Source: an uncultured Acetatifactor sp. (lineage in GTDB: Bacteria; Bacillota; Clostridia; Lachnospirales; Lachnospiraceae). Taken from it: a DNA stretch of 64,000 bases. The notes under the pieces were generated by a model. The model was not told the origin of the DNA, made no database searches, and saw nothing but the letters and a program-made list of their open reading frames with translations. Below, piece by piece: positions 27,527 to 36,803 of the stretch (position 1 is the stretch's first letter; every line of letters begins with the position of its first letter). The stretch covers positions 62,001 through 126,000 of the forward strand of contig CAKRTS010000001.1 of assembly GCA_934402315.1 (NCBI GenBank). Reading direction: 5' to 3'. Position numbers and translations under genes: made by a program.

Positions 27527-28135
27527 ATGATAGCGTATGTGAAGGGTATTATAGAAGATATTACGGAAGATAACGCGGTGATCGATGTCAATGGGATCGG
27601 TTACAACGTGAAAATCTCAGCGGATACGGCATCCAGACTGCCGGGTATCGGGGAAGCAGTGAAGCTTTATACCTATACCTGTGTGCGAGAGGATGCCTTT
27701 CAGCTTTTCGGCTTCCTTACCAGAAGTGATCTTGAAATCTTTAAAAAGCTGATTACGGTCAACGGCATCGGACCGAAGGGCGGTCTGGCGATTCTCTCCG
27801 TGATGGACGCGGATGATCTGCGCTTTGCCATTATGTCCGGCGATGCCAAGGCAATTTCCAAGGCGCCCGGAATCGGAGCAAAGACGGCCCAGAGGGTCAT
27901 TCTTGACCTGAAGGACAAGATATCCATTGATGACGAGATGATAAGCAGGGAGATCGCGCAGGGCAGTGCTGCATCTCTCCGCGCCGATACACCGCAGAAG
28001 CAGGAAGCGATCGCAGCGCTTGTCTCCCTCGGCTACGGTCAGGCGGAAAGTACCAAGGCAGTCAACGCCATCGAAGACATCGAGACACTGGATTCCGGCG
28101 CAGTTTTGAAGGCTGCCCTGAAGAAATTATTCTGA
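27527..28135 (+). CDS. ruvA: Holliday junction branch-migration protein RuvA
   Basis: A 202-residue protein of normal length. The N-terminal OB fold starts MIAYVKGIIE; helix-hairpin-helix motifs are VNGIGPKGGLAIL and APGIGAKTAQRVILDLKDK; a C-terminal RuvB-contact domain follows. It binds four-way junctions as a tetramer and loads RuvB. The ATG at 27527 has GGAG 8 bases upstream. ruvB follows after 21 bases. Confidence 0.95.
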   Translation: MIAYVKGIIEDITEDNAVIDVNGIGYNVKISADTASRLPGIGEAVKLYTYTCVREDAFQLFGFLTRSDLEIFKKLITVNGIGPKGGLAILSVMDADDLRFAIMSGDAKAISKAPGIGAKTAQRVILDLKDKISIDDEMISREIAQGSAASLRADTPQKQEAIAALVSLGYGQAESTKAVNAIEDIETLDSGAVLKAALKKLF

Positions 28136-28156
28136 TTACGATAAGGAAATTTCATT

Positions 28157-29143
28157 ATGCCTAAACGGATGATTGAGACGAATATAACAGAAGAAGACAG
28201 CAGGATCGAGGGCACGCTCCGGCCGCAGACGCTGGACGATTATATTGGACAGTCTAAGATCAAGGAGAACCTTAAGGTATATATTCAGGCGGCAAAGCAA
28301 CGCGGCGATGCACTGGATCATGTCCTTTTCTACGGACCTCCGGGACTCGGAAAGACGACGCTTGCTGGAATCATTGCAAACGAGATGGGGGTTCATCTCA
28401 AGGTGACCAGCGGCCCGGCGATAGAAAAGCCCGGTGAGATGGCGGCGATTCTGAATAATCTGGAGGAGGGTGACCTCCTGTTTGTGGATGAGATCCACCG
28501 TCTGAACCGTCAGGTGGAGGAAGTGCTTTACCCCGCCATGGAGGATTACTGCATCGATATTATGATCGGAAAGGGTTCGACCGCCCGTTCTGTCAGACTG
28601 GAACTGCCTAAATTTACCTTGGTCGGCGCGACGACAAGGGCGGGGCTTCTGACCGCACCGCTCAGGGACCGCTTCGGCATGATTCATCATCTGGAATTCT
28701 ATACGATTGAGGAGCTGCAGGTCATCATCATTCATTCCGCGAAGATACTGAATGTGGAGCTCGAGCCGGCGGGCGCTCTGGAGATGGCACGCAGAAGCCG
28801 CGGCACGCCGAGACTGGCAAACCGAATCCTGAAGCGCGTCCGTGATTTCGCACAGGTGAAATACGACGGCGTGATCACGGAGGAGGTTGCAAGGACAGCG
28901 CTTGACCTGATGGATGTCGATAAGCTCGGGCTGGATCATATCGACCGCAATATGCTGATGACGATGATAAACAAATTTGACGGAGGCCCTGTCGGTCTGG
29001 ATACGCTGGCGGCGGCGATCGGGGAGGATGCGGGCACGATTGAGGATGTCTATGAGCCGTATCTGATTAAAAACGGTTTTATCAACAGGACGCCGAGAGG
29101 CAGGGTGGTGACGGATCTTGCATACCACCATTTAGGAATGTAA
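28157..29143 (+). CDS. ruvB: Holliday junction branch-migration helicase RuvB
   Basis: A 328-residue AAA+ motor that drives branch migration with RuvA. Walker A is GPPGLGKT, Walker [11 protein letters not shown], sensor I VGATTRAG with arginine finger PLRDRFGM, and a C-terminal winged helix ends the protein. Length is normal. No ruvC is present; RecU, encoded at 56901, is the usual resolvase in Firmicutes. Confidence 0.96.
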   Translation: MPKRMIETNITEEDSRIEGTLRPQTLDDYIGQSKIKENLKVYIQAAKQRGDALDHVLFYGPPGLGKTTLAGIIANEMGVHLKVTSGPAIEKPGEMAAILNNLEEGDLLFVDEIHRLNRQVEEVLYPAMEDYCIDIMIGKGSTARSVRLELPKFTLVGATTRAGLLTAPLRDRFGMIHHLEFYTIEELQVIIIHSAKILNVELEPAGALEMARRSRGTPRLANRILKRVRDFAQVKYDGVITEEVARTALDLMDVDKLGLDHIDRNMLMTMINKFDGGPVGLDTLAAAIGEDAGTIEDVYEPYLIKNGFINRTPRGRVVTDLAYHHLGM

Positions 29144-29168
29144 AGTACAAAATAAGCTTTATTTTTAC

Positions 29169-29197
29169 TTGCCTGTAACGGCAGATTGATATATAAT
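29169..29197 (+). promoter_or_regulatory. Sigma-A-type promoter for zapA
   Basis: TTGCCT, 17 bases, TATAAT, ending 42 bases before the zapA start. Confidence 0.7.
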
Positions 29198-29238
29198 AAT
29201 CCCTATGAGTGTATGCATATACAAAAGGGGTGTGTCGA

Positions 29239-29640
29239 ATGTCAGCCAAAACAGATACGGAAGTAATCATCGGCGGCAAGGTCTTTACGCTGAGCGGCTA
29301 TGAAAGCGAGGAATATCTCCAGAAGGTAGCCTCCTATATCAACAATAAGATTAACGAATACAATAAGGTTGACAGCTTCCGGAGACAGCCGATGGATACG
29401 CAGGGAGTCCTGCTTCAGCTGAACATTGCCGACGATTATTTCAAGGCGAAGAAGCAGATTTCCATTCTGGAGGAAGAGCTTCAGACAAAGGAAAAGGAGC
29501 TGTACGATCTGAAACATGAACTGATCTCCGCACAGATCAAGCTCGAAAACTCTGAGGAGCAGGTCAAAACACTTCAGCAGGAGGCAAACGAGAATGCCAA
29601 GAAAATAATTAAGCTGGAGACGGAACTTAAGAAAAAATAA
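29239..29640 (+). CDS. zapA: Cell division protein ZapA
   Basis: A 133-residue protein: N-terminal ZapA domain (EVIIGGKVFTLSGYESEEYL) and a long C-terminal coiled coil of Glu/Lys-rich heptads. ZapA cross-links FtsZ filaments at the division ring. The ATG at 29239 follows AAGGGG; an upstream in-frame ATG at 29209 lacks a site. It has its own promoter and terminator, so it is a single-gene unit. Confidence 0.9.
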   Translation: MSAKTDTEVIIGGKVFTLSGYESEEYLQKVASYINNKINEYNKVDSFRRQPMDTQGVLLQLNIADDYFKAKKQISILEEELQTKEKELYDLKHELISAQIKLENSEEQVKTLQQEANENAKKIIKLETELKKK

Positions 29641-29645
29641 TTCGG

Positions 29646-29676
29646 AGCTGTCCATAGCCGGACAGCTTCTCTTTTT
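29646..29676 (+). terminator. Rho-independent terminator after zapA
   Basis: AGCTGTCC pairs with GGACAGCT around a 6-base loop, then TCTCTTTTT. Confidence 0.9.
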
Positions 29677-29702
29677 AGGCAGATGTATAGATCGAGGTTT
29701 CT

Positions 29703-31916
29703 ATGGAAAAAAGAAAATATGTGGAGCTGCTGACACCCGCGGGCAGTCCGGCAGCCTTTTATGCGGCAGTCAATGCGGGAGCGGATGCCGTTTATCTTGG
29801 CGGATCGAAATTTGGTGCGCGTGCGTATGCGGAAAATTTTACGACAGAGGAGCTTGTTGCATGTATCAGGTACGGGCGGCTCGTCGGGTGCAGGGTGTAT
29901 CTCACGGTAAATACCCTGATGAAAGAGAATGAGTTAAGCGAATTGAACGACTATCTGCGCCCCTTTTACGAGGCGGGGCTGGATGGGGTGATCGTTCAGG
30001 ACTTTGGCGCTTTCCGCCAGATCAAAGAGATTTTCCCGGGATTGGAGCTTCACGCGAGTACCCAGATGACGCTGTGCAGCAGCTACGGAGCGGAATTGTT
30101 AAAGTCGATGGGGGCGAGCAGGATCGTCCCCGCGAGAGAACTGAGCCTTGCCGAATTGATAAATATCCGGCAGTCCGTTGACATTGAATTGGAAACCTTT
30201 ATCCACGGAGCCATGTGCTATTGCTATTCCGGTCAGTGCCTGTTCAGCAGCATCCTCGGCGGCAGAAGCGGGAACAGGGGGCGCTGTGCCCAGCCCTGCC
30301 GTCTGCCTTATTCCGTAAAGCTGGACGGACGCAGGGGCCGGGAGCAATATCCCTTAAGCCTGAAGGATATGTGTACGATAGAGCATCTGCCGGAGTTCAT
30401 CGAGGCAGGCATCGATTCCTTTAAGATCGAGGGACGGATGAAACGCCCCGAATATGCCGCCGGTGTCACCTCGGTCTACCGCAGATATATAGACCGTTAT
30501 TACCAGCTGCGCGGGAATCATGGTGCGGAGGAGGCGGCAGAACGCTTCCGCGTGGAAAAGACGGATCGCAGAATCTTAAACTCCCTCTACATCCGGAGCG
30601 AGGTACAGGATGGCTATTATTTCAAGCACAACGGAAAAGAGATGGTAACACTGGACAGCCCTGCCTACAGTGCCACGGATGACGCTCTGCTGCAACGACT
30701 TCATGAGCAGTTCCTTGGCGATAAAAAGAAGCTGCCGGTCATTTTAAAGGGATATTTCCGTATCGGAAATCCTGCCCGTCTTGAAATCAGCAGCGGAAGC
30801 TGTTCGGTCTGCGTCACCGGCCAGACGGTGGATCATGCCCTAAAACAGCCCGTCACGGAGGAGAATGTAAGGAAACAGCTCGGCAAACTCGGTGACAGCT
30901 GCTTCTGCGCGGAGGATATTTATGTAGAGCTTGATTCCGATGCTTTCTATCCCCTAAAGCAGATCAATGATCTCCGACGGCTTGCCGTCTCTGAACTGGA
31001 AGAGAAAATGCTTGCCGGTGCCGGGGACCGAAAACAGCCTTCGGCATCCATAATACCAGACACCACCGAAGTCCTTTTTTCGGAGAAAACGCAGACGGGC
31101 TTTGCGGTTTCTGTCACAAACCATGAGCAGCTGACTGCACTGGAGGACTGGATGAACCGGAATCCGGAGAACACAGACATTACGACGGTCTATGCGAACG
31201 GAAACCTGATTGCGCAGGATAAGGGCGGAAATTCAGAGATCTGTGGACGGCTTTCCGGACGGAGCCGGATTTTCCTGACACTGCCTCATGTGCTCCGCAA
31301 TGCCGACAAGCCGTATCTCGACCGGCTGTATGCGCTCTGCGGGGAGCGGGAGAGCAGCTTTTCCGGCTATCTGCTTCGTTCGGCAGATGGGCTCGGCTAT
31401 CTTATGGGCCGGGAAAAGAATGGAGAATGGCATTTTGATGCCTCGTTTTATACATGGAATAAACAGGCGCTTTTACAGCTTGGCGCCGGGGCGGAGAGCT
31501 TCTGCCTTCCCTATGAACTGAATAAAGCGGAGCAGCAGAGGCTGATGGCCTGCGGCGCTCCGTTTGAGAAGGTGGTTTATGGCAGGATTCCCATGATGGT
31601 GACGGCAAACTGTGTCCTGCGGACCACCGATCAATGCAGGAAAAACAGCGAGACCGAGACTGTCCTCTGCGACCGGTATCACAAGGAATTTCCCGTGATA
31701 AGAGATTGCATGCACTGCATGAACATTATCTATAACAGCGTTCCGCTCGTCCTGCTGCGCGATCTGCCGCGCTGGAAGGACAGGGCACGGCTGCGGCTGG
31801 ACTTTACGGTGGAGTCCCCGGAGGAGATGTGCAATGTGCTGGATACGTTCCTGCTCGGAACACAGACAGAGCTTGGAGAATATACGACCGGACACGAAAA
31901 GCGGGGCGTAGAATAA
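29703..31916 (+). CDS. Peptidase U32 family protein with C-terminal DUF3656 region
   Basis: A 737-residue protein. The N-terminal half is a U32 barrel (ELLTPAGSPAAFYAAVNAGADAVY, then LHASTQMT) with the cysteine-rich signature near HGAMCYCYSGQCLFS and GRCAQPCR. The C-terminal half is a less conserved extension. Related proteins act in tRNA or 23S rRNA hydroxylation (TrhP, RlhA) rather than proteolysis; which applies here is unknown. Start is ATG 29703. The FtsW-like gene follows after 16 bases. Confidence 0.88.
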   Translation: MEKRKYVELLTPAGSPAAFYAAVNAGADAVYLGGSKFGARAYAENFTTEELVACIRYGRLVGCRVYLTVNTLMKENELSELNDYLRPFYEAGLDGVIVQDFGAFRQIKEIFPGLELHASTQMTLCSSYGAELLKSMGASRIVPARELSLAELINIRQSVDIELETFIHGAMCYCYSGQCLFSSILGGRSGNRGRCAQPCRLPYSVKLDGRRGREQYPLSLKDMCTIEHLPEFIEAGIDSFKIEGRMKRPEYAAGVTSVYRRYIDRYYQLRGNHGAEEAAERFRVEKTDRRILNSLYIRSEVQDGYYFKHNGKEMVTLDSPAYSATDDALLQRLHEQFLGDKKKLPVILKGYFRIGNPARLEISSGSCSVCVTGQTVDHALKQPVTEENVRKQLGKLGDSCFCAEDIYVELDSDAFYPLKQINDLRRLAVSELEEKMLAGAGDRKQPSASIIPDTTEVLFSEKTQTGFAVSVTNHEQLTALEDWMNRNPENTDITTVYANGNLIAQDKGGNSEICGRLSGRSRIFLTLPHVLRNADKPYLDRLYALCGERESSFSGYLLRSADGLGYLMGREKNGEWHFDASFYTWNKQALLQLGAGAESFCLPYELNKAEQQRLMACGAPFEKVVYGRIPMMVTANCVLRTTDQCRKNSETETVLCDRYHKEFPVIRDCMHCMNIIYNSVPLVLLRDLPRWKDRARLRLDFTVESPEEMCNVLDTFLLGTQTELGEYTTGHEKRGVE

Positions 31917-31932
31917 AAGAAAGGCAGCGAAA

Positions 31933-33282
31933 ATGCAGGAATATATCATTGAATTGTCAAAATACGGCATCACAGTCTGTATGCTGATCTATACGCTGAT
32001 CTCTTTTGTCACCTTTCTTCTGGGGAAGGAGACGGCTAAGCCGGCATATCTCTTACAGTGCGCAGTCCTTTTCCTGACCCAGCTGCTGAGCTTCCTGAAT
32101 CTCATGCTGGTCAGTGGTGATAAGGAATATCTGCTGCTCTATGCGTTTGTGCAGGCATTTCTGCTCGCTGTGCTCATCATGGTTCCACTGATCTACGAGA
32201 ATGTTCACAGGATGCTCTTAAACAATATGTGTATGCTCATGGGAAGCGGCTTCTGCATTCTGTCGAGACTGTCGTTTGACAAGGCAGTGCGCCAATATAT
32301 TATAGCGCTTGTGTCACTGATTATAGCGCTTTTTATACCCTATATCCTGTCGACGGTGCGGTTCCTGAAACGGCTGAGATGGGTGTATGGGGTTGTCGGC
32401 ATCCTTCTCCTTGCGGTCGTTCTGATTCTCGGGGAAGCGACGCACGGCTCCAAGATCTCCTTTACCGTTTTCGGCAGTATCACCTTTCAGCCGTCCGAGT
32501 TTGTCAAGATCCTTTTTGTCTTCTTTGTCGCGGGGGCGCTATGGGAGAAGCAGACGTTTCCGCGTGTTGCCCTCACGGCGGTCATTGCCGGACTGCATGT
32601 AATCATCCTGGTTGTCTCAAAGGATCTGGGCAGTGCGCTGATCTTTTTTGTCGGCTATGTTTTTCTGGTATTCGCCGCTACCGGAAATTACCTGTACCTG
32701 CTTGCCGGTGCAGTGGGAGGGAGCGGTGCTGCCTATGCCGCCTGCCGTCTCTTCGCACATGTCAGAAGGAGAGTTATGGTATGGAGGTCTCCGTGGGATT
32801 ATATCGACAATGAGGGCTGGGCGATCACGCAGTCCCTGTTTGCCATGGGAAGCGGCAGCTGGTTCGGAATGGGTCTTCTGAAGGGTAATCCGAAATCCAT
32901 CCCCTATGTCGACCAGGACTTTATCTTTTCCGCCATCTGTGAAGAGCTCGGCATACTCTACGGAATCTGCCTGCTGCTCATTACGCTGAGCTGTTTCCTC
33001 ATCAGCTGCAGGATTGCAATGCAGGTCGGTGACAGATTCTACCGGCTGATCGTCTTCGGCATCGGCATCATGTACCTCTTCCAGATTTTTCTGACGGTCG
33101 GAGGCGGTATGAATCTGATTCCGCTCACCGGAGTGACGCTTCCGTTTCTCAGCTACGGAGGAAGCTCCTGCATGACGACAATGATTATGTTCTTTCTGAT
33201 CCAGGGTATCTATATCAGACTCCAACAGAGAGGGGGTACCGCAAATGTCATCGGAAAAACCGAAAAAGAAGCCCAATCCTAA
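31933..33282 (+). CDS. FtsW/RodA/SpoVE-family peptidoglycan polymerase
   Basis: A 449-residue SEDS membrane protein with an extended N-terminal helix region before the core. The conserved core holds FQPSEFVKILFVFF, SKDLGSALIFF and PLTGVTLPFLSYGGSS. It polymerises lipid II into glycan strands together with a class B penicillin-binding protein. The partner gene is directly downstream and overlaps by 38 bases. Whether it serves division or elongation cannot be told from sequence alone; ZapA nearby is weak support for division. Confidence 0.92.
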   Translation: MQEYIIELSKYGITVCMLIYTLISFVTFLLGKETAKPAYLLQCAVLFLTQLLSFLNLMLVSGDKEYLLLYAFVQAFLLAVLIMVPLIYENVHRMLLNNMCMLMGSGFCILSRLSFDKAVRQYIIALVSLIIALFIPYILSTVRFLKRLRWVYGVVGILLLAVVLILGEATHGSKISFTVFGSITFQPSEFVKILFVFFVAGALWEKQTFPRVALTAVIAGLHVIILVVSKDLGSALIFFVGYVFLVFAATGNYLYLLAGAVGGSGAAYAACRLFAHVRRRVMVWRSPWDYIDNEGWAITQSLFAMGSGSWFGMGLLKGNPKSIPYVDQDFIFSAICEELGILYGICLLLITLSCFLISCRIAMQVGDRFYRLIVFGIGIMYLFQIFLTVGGGMNLIPLTGVTLPFLSYGGSSCMTTMIMFFLIQGIYIRLQQRGGTANVIGKTEKEAQS

Positions 33283-34702
33283 ACAGCCGATTCTTGTCAG
33301 CGGAGCGCTCTTTTCCGCCTTGTTTGTGTTTATGATCGGATTTCTCGTCCACTTTGTCGCCACAAGCGAGCAGGACATGGTCAATAACAGCTATAATTCC
33401 CGGCAGGAAATTCTGCTTTCACAAAATTACCGCGGAACCATCTATGCCGCCGGAGGGGAGATCCTTGCAGAGACACTGCTTGATGATAACCAGAGCGAGA
33501 CCCGCATCTATCCCTACCAGAATCTGTTTTCCCATGTTGTCGGCTACTCCACAAACGGCAGGATGGGGGTGGAGGCACAGGCAAATTACTACCTCATCAA
33601 TACGAATACACCGCTGACAAACAAGGTGGCAAACGACATGGCGGGCGTGAAGAATCCGGGTGACAATGTTTTTACCACGCTGGATGTCACGCTCCAGCAG
33701 GTCGCGGATAAACAGCTCAGCGTCTACAACGGTGCCATAATCGTGAGCGAGGTCTCAACCGGCAAGATTCTGGCGATGGTTTCCCATCCGGACTTTGATC
33801 CGAACAAAATTCAGGAGATATGGGACTCGCTGCTCACTGACAGCCAGAGCTCCGTCCTGTTGAACCGTGCGACGCAGGGACTTTACCCGCCGGGCTCGAC
33901 CTTTAAGATTGTGACGGCGCTCGAATATATCCGGGAGAATCCTGACACCTATGCGGATTATTCCTTTCAGTGCCCGGGCTATTATAAGCATGGCGACGGC
34001 AGGATCAACTGTTATCACGGCATCAGTCACGGAAAGGTGGATTTTGAGCGCTCCTTTGCGAAATCCTGCAACTCGTCCTTTGCCAATATCGGTATGAGCC
34101 TCAACCGGGAGGAATTTGAGAAGACGCTGGAGGGTCTGTTGTTCGGCGGTGAACTTCCGCTGACAATACGTTATTCGGAGAGCAATGCCGCTGTATCGTC
34201 CGATATGACGGACAGTGCCATGATGCAGACATCGATCGGCCAGGGGCAGACGCAGATCACACCGGTGCATCTGAATATGATTACAAACGCGGTCGCAAAC
34301 AAAGGTGTCCTGATGAAGCCGTATGTCATCGATCATATCGAGAATGATGCCGGAACCGTAGTAAAAGCCTTTAAGCCACAGCGCTACGGCAGCCTGATGA
34401 GTGAGGGGGAAGCGGAGATTCTGAAAGAATTGATGACAGCGGTGGTCGAGAGCGGAACAGCGACCAAGCTGTCCGGAAGGGAATATACCGCAGCCGGAAA
34501 GACCGGTTCAGCGGAATACGGAACGGTAAAGGGAGAGAGCCACGCATGGTTCACCGGCTTTGCCCCGGCTGACGAACCGGAGGTCAGCGTTACAATCATT
34601 GTGGAGGGCGCCGGGAGCGGGGGCGACTATGCAGTGCCGATTGCCAGACAGATATTTGACGCCTATTTTAAGGGCCGCGCGGAAGAAACCGACCGGCGGT
34701 AA
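33245..34702 (+). CDS. Class B penicillin-binding protein (transpeptidase)
   Basis: A 485-residue single-pass membrane protein. A short basic N-terminus is followed by a helix at about 18-38 and a small dimer domain. The transpeptidase domain has S218-T-F-K221, S274-C-N276 and K419-T-G421, so the active site is complete. It cross-links peptidoglycan with the SEDS protein encoded upstream; the genes overlap by 38 bases and the start has a GAGAGGGGG site, which points to coupled translation. It is shorter than FtsI or PBP2 and resembles the PbpA/Rv0016c class. Confidence 0.93.
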   Translation: MSSEKPKKKPNPKQPILVSGALFSALFVFMIGFLVHFVATSEQDMVNNSYNSRQEILLSQNYRGTIYAAGGEILAETLLDDNQSETRIYPYQNLFSHVVGYSTNGRMGVEAQANYYLINTNTPLTNKVANDMAGVKNPGDNVFTTLDVTLQQVADKQLSVYNGAIIVSEVSTGKILAMVSHPDFDPNKIQEIWDSLLTDSQSSVLLNRATQGLYPPGSTFKIVTALEYIRENPDTYADYSFQCPGYYKHGDGRINCYHGISHGKVDFERSFAKSCNSSFANIGMSLNREEFEKTLEGLLFGGELPLTIRYSESNAAVSSDMTDSAMMQTSIGQGQTQITPVHLNMITNAVANKGVLMKPYVIDHIENDAGTVVKAFKPQRYGSLMSEGEAEILKELMTAVVESGTATKLSGREYTAAGKTGSAEYGTVKGESHAWFTGFAPADEPEVSVTIIVEGAGSGGDYAVPIARQIFDAYFKGRAEETDRR

Positions 34703-34712
34703 AAAATAGTAG

Positions 34713-34741
34713 TTGCGATCCGGCCGGGATTGGACTATACT
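34713..34741 (+). promoter_or_regulatory. Sigma-A-type promoter for the Nudix gene
   Basis: TTGCGA, 17 bases, TATACT, ending 42 bases before the start codon. Confidence 0.65.
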
Positions 34742-34783
34742 TTGTTTAGTTGTGTACATGCACACCAGTCAGGAGGAATTGCA

Positions 34784-35236
34784 ATGATAGAAGCAACAAG
34801 CTGTGGCGGTGTGGTAATATTTCGTGGAAAGATTCTGCTCTTATACAAGAATATTAAGAACAAATATGAGGGATGGGTCTTGCCAAAAGGCACGGTCGAG
34901 CAGGGCGAGGAGTATAAGGAAACTGCGCTGCGCGAGGTGCTGGAGGAATCGGGAGCGAAGGCTACCATTATCAAGTATATCGGCAGGAGTGAATACACCT
35001 TCAGTGTTCCGGAGGACACTGTGGAAAAGGAAGTCCACTGGTATCTGATGATGGCGGACAGTTATTACAGCAAGCCACAAAGGGAAGAATATTTTGTAGA
35101 TTCCGGATTCTACAAATACCATGAAGCTTATCATTTATTGAAATTTGCGAATGAAAAGCAGATACTGGAAAAAGCGTTTGATGAATATCTGGAATTAAAA
35201 AGAAACAATTTATGGGGCAGCCGGAAATACTTTTAA
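34784..35236 (+). CDS. Nudix hydrolase
   Basis: A 150-residue protein with a complete Nudix box (GTVEQGEE, then REVLEESG), so it should cleave nucleoside diphosphates linked to another group. The substrate is not predictable. I chose the ATG at 34784 because AGGAGG lies directly upstream; the frame extends further back only through the promoter. It is a single-gene unit that converges on the HD-GYP gene. Confidence 0.9.
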   Translation: MIEATSCGGVVIFRGKILLLYKNIKNKYEGWVLPKGTVEQGEEYKETALREVLEESGAKATIIKYIGRSEYTFSVPEDTVEKEVHWYLMMADSYYSKPQREEYFVDSGFYKYHEAYHLLKFANEKQILEKAFDEYLELKRNNLWGSRKYF

Positions 35237-35249
35237 GGTATTCCGGCTG
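35218..35249. terminator. Hairpin between convergent Nudix and HD-GYP genes
   Basis: CAGCCGGAAATAC pairs with GTATTCCGGCTG around a 7-base loop that contains the Nudix stop. The + strand T-run is weak (TCACTTTGTT). It lies at the 3' end of both genes, so it may serve both. Confidence 0.6.
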
Positions 35250-35272
35250 TCACTTTGTTACTGCGGAAGAAA

Positions 35273-36325
35273 TTACAGATTTTTGACGATCTCAAGCTGC
35301 GGGTTCTCCACGAGATCCAGGAACTCATTTTTCTCGTTCTTCAATACCGGTCTGGAGAGACGTCCGGGATGAATGAGGAAAATATTCCAGACCGTATCAT
35401 CCGAGAGCTGTACGGTCGTACCGATCTGTGCGTCAGCGATTCTCTGCATCAATGGCAACAGGAGTTCCGTGTCATACTGCGGCATATTTGCCTCAAAATG
35501 TCCGATGATCTGAAGCGGTGTCCGCGCAAGCCGGTAGGCACGCGGTGATGCCATCGCCGTATAGGTGTCGATGATCGCAACATATCTGGCGAAAAGATCA
35601 ATGTGGGTTCCCTTCATGTGATAGGGATAGCCGCTGCCGTCCATCCGCTCGTGATGCATAATGACAACATTCTTGATGTGCTGGTCGATGGAAACACTGT
35701 TGAGCAGCGCATAGCCGATGACGGGATGCTTCTTGACCTCGTTATATTCTTCGTCGCTTAGCTTGCCTGGTTTCCAGAGCAGCTCATAGGGCAGCCTCAG
35801 CTTGCCGATGTCATAATAGAAGCAGGAGAGAATCAGGGTTTTCTTATCCTCCGGCGTCATATTGATCCAGTCGGCAAAGGTTCCTCCGAGCAATGCGGAA
35901 TTCAGACAGTGGTTAAAGGTGAGCTCATCCTCGTTCGGCATTAAATTGTATAAAAAGCTCAACAGTTCGATACCGTTGCCGTAGGTGGTGGAAATATCAT
36001 TGTAGATAGCCATCAGCGCTTCGTCGGGGATGGCAGTTCCCGATTTGACAAGAGAAGTGCACAGCTTTTTATAGATCTGCAGATTGTCTGCGTGCTTCTG
36101 TGCAAAGCTTTTGAATCCGTCACTCAGACGGATCATTTCGTTGTGCGTTTTCGCAAGATCAGCGTCTTCCTTTACGGTCACACACATGATGGAATAACGT
36201 TTTAAGAGCTCAATCAACCCCTCATTTAATACAGTGTCAGCCGGAATCAATACGTTTCCGTTGTCAACTACGTCCTCGCCGAGAGTCATTCCCGGTGTCA
36301 ACGCCATTTGTGCCAAAGCTTTCAT
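35273..36325 (-). CDS. HD-GYP domain protein with altered HD dyad
   Basis: A 350-residue cytoplasmic protein: an N-terminal region of about 140 residues, then an HD-GYP domain. HD-GYP proteins cleave cyclic di-GMP. The first His (FNHCLNSA), the HHERMDGSGYP signature and a later DTYTAM are present, but the usual HDIGK reads YYDIGK, so the histidine of the HD dyad is Tyr. The enzyme may be inactive or use a changed metal site. The ATG at 36325 follows AAGGAGG. It stands alone with its own promoter. Confidence 0.9.
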   Translation of the reverse strand: MKALAQMALTPGMTLGEDVVDNGNVLIPADTVLNEGLIELLKRYSIMCVTVKEDADLAKTHNEMIRLSDGFKSFAQKHADNLQIYKKLCTSLVKSGTAIPDEALMAIYNDISTTYGNGIELLSFLYNLMPNEDELTFNHCLNSALLGGTFADWINMTPEDKKTLILSCFYYDIGKLRLPYELLWKPGKLSDEEYNEVKKHPVIGYALLNSVSIDQHIKNVVIMHHERMDGSGYPYHMKGTHIDLFARYVAIIDTYTAMASPRAYRLARTPLQIIGHFEANMPQYDTELLLPLMQRIADAQIGTTVQLSDDTVWNIFLIHPGRLSRPVLKNEKNEFLDLVENPQLEIVKNL

Positions 36326-36360
36326 TAACCCCTTCCTCCTTATGTAAAGCACTATAGTTA

Positions 36361-36388
36361 AGTATAAATTATATTGAAAAAAAGTCAA
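36361..36388 (-). promoter_or_regulatory. Sigma-A-type promoter for the HD-GYP gene
   Basis: On the minus strand: TTGACT, 16 bases, TATACT, ending 36 bases before the start codon. Confidence 0.7.
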
Positions 36389-36473
36389 CTATTTGTTATC
36401 GTACATGTTTTTTGATTACAAACTTTATAAGATGTGTTATACTGTTTTCATCCGACAAAAAGGAATCCATATT

Positions 36474-36803
36474 ATGGGAAAAAAGCTCATTTATCACCCT
36501 GATTTGTATCTGGGTGAAAGTATCAGAACAGAGAAACTGGATAAAATAAAGAAAAAGCTGGAAAGAAAACCTTTGCTCTCCGGCGTTTTTCTGATTGCCA
36601 TTTCCAGAAATCCTTCCGACCAGCTGGAAATTTTCAGTGCAAAACAGCTTGTGCAGAAATATTATGAGTCCAATCCGGTCTATGTTGCAGGGATTGCGGG
36701 AGATTATGACGAGGCTGTCCGGATCGTAGAGCTTATCACGGTAAATTGTCTGGCGCAAAGAGGGGACTGTGCGTTGAAGGAGTATCTTTTATGCCAAACA
36801 TAA
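36474..36803 (+). CDS. Hypothetical protein
   Basis: A 109-residue soluble protein. It has a basic segment near residues 20-40, then a compact alpha/beta-like part (VFLIAISRNPSDQLEIFSA, later YVAGIAGDYDEAVRIVELI). I do not recognise the family. I chose the ATG at 36474 because AAAAGG precedes it and the upstream extension looks non-coding. The next gene starts 13 bases inside its 3' end, so they are probably co-translated. Confidence 0.7.
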   Translation: MGKKLIYHPDLYLGESIRTEKLDKIKKKLERKPLLSGVFLIAISRNPSDQLEIFSAKQLVQKYYESNPVYVAGIAGDYDEAVRIVELITVNCLAQRGDCALKEYLLCQT

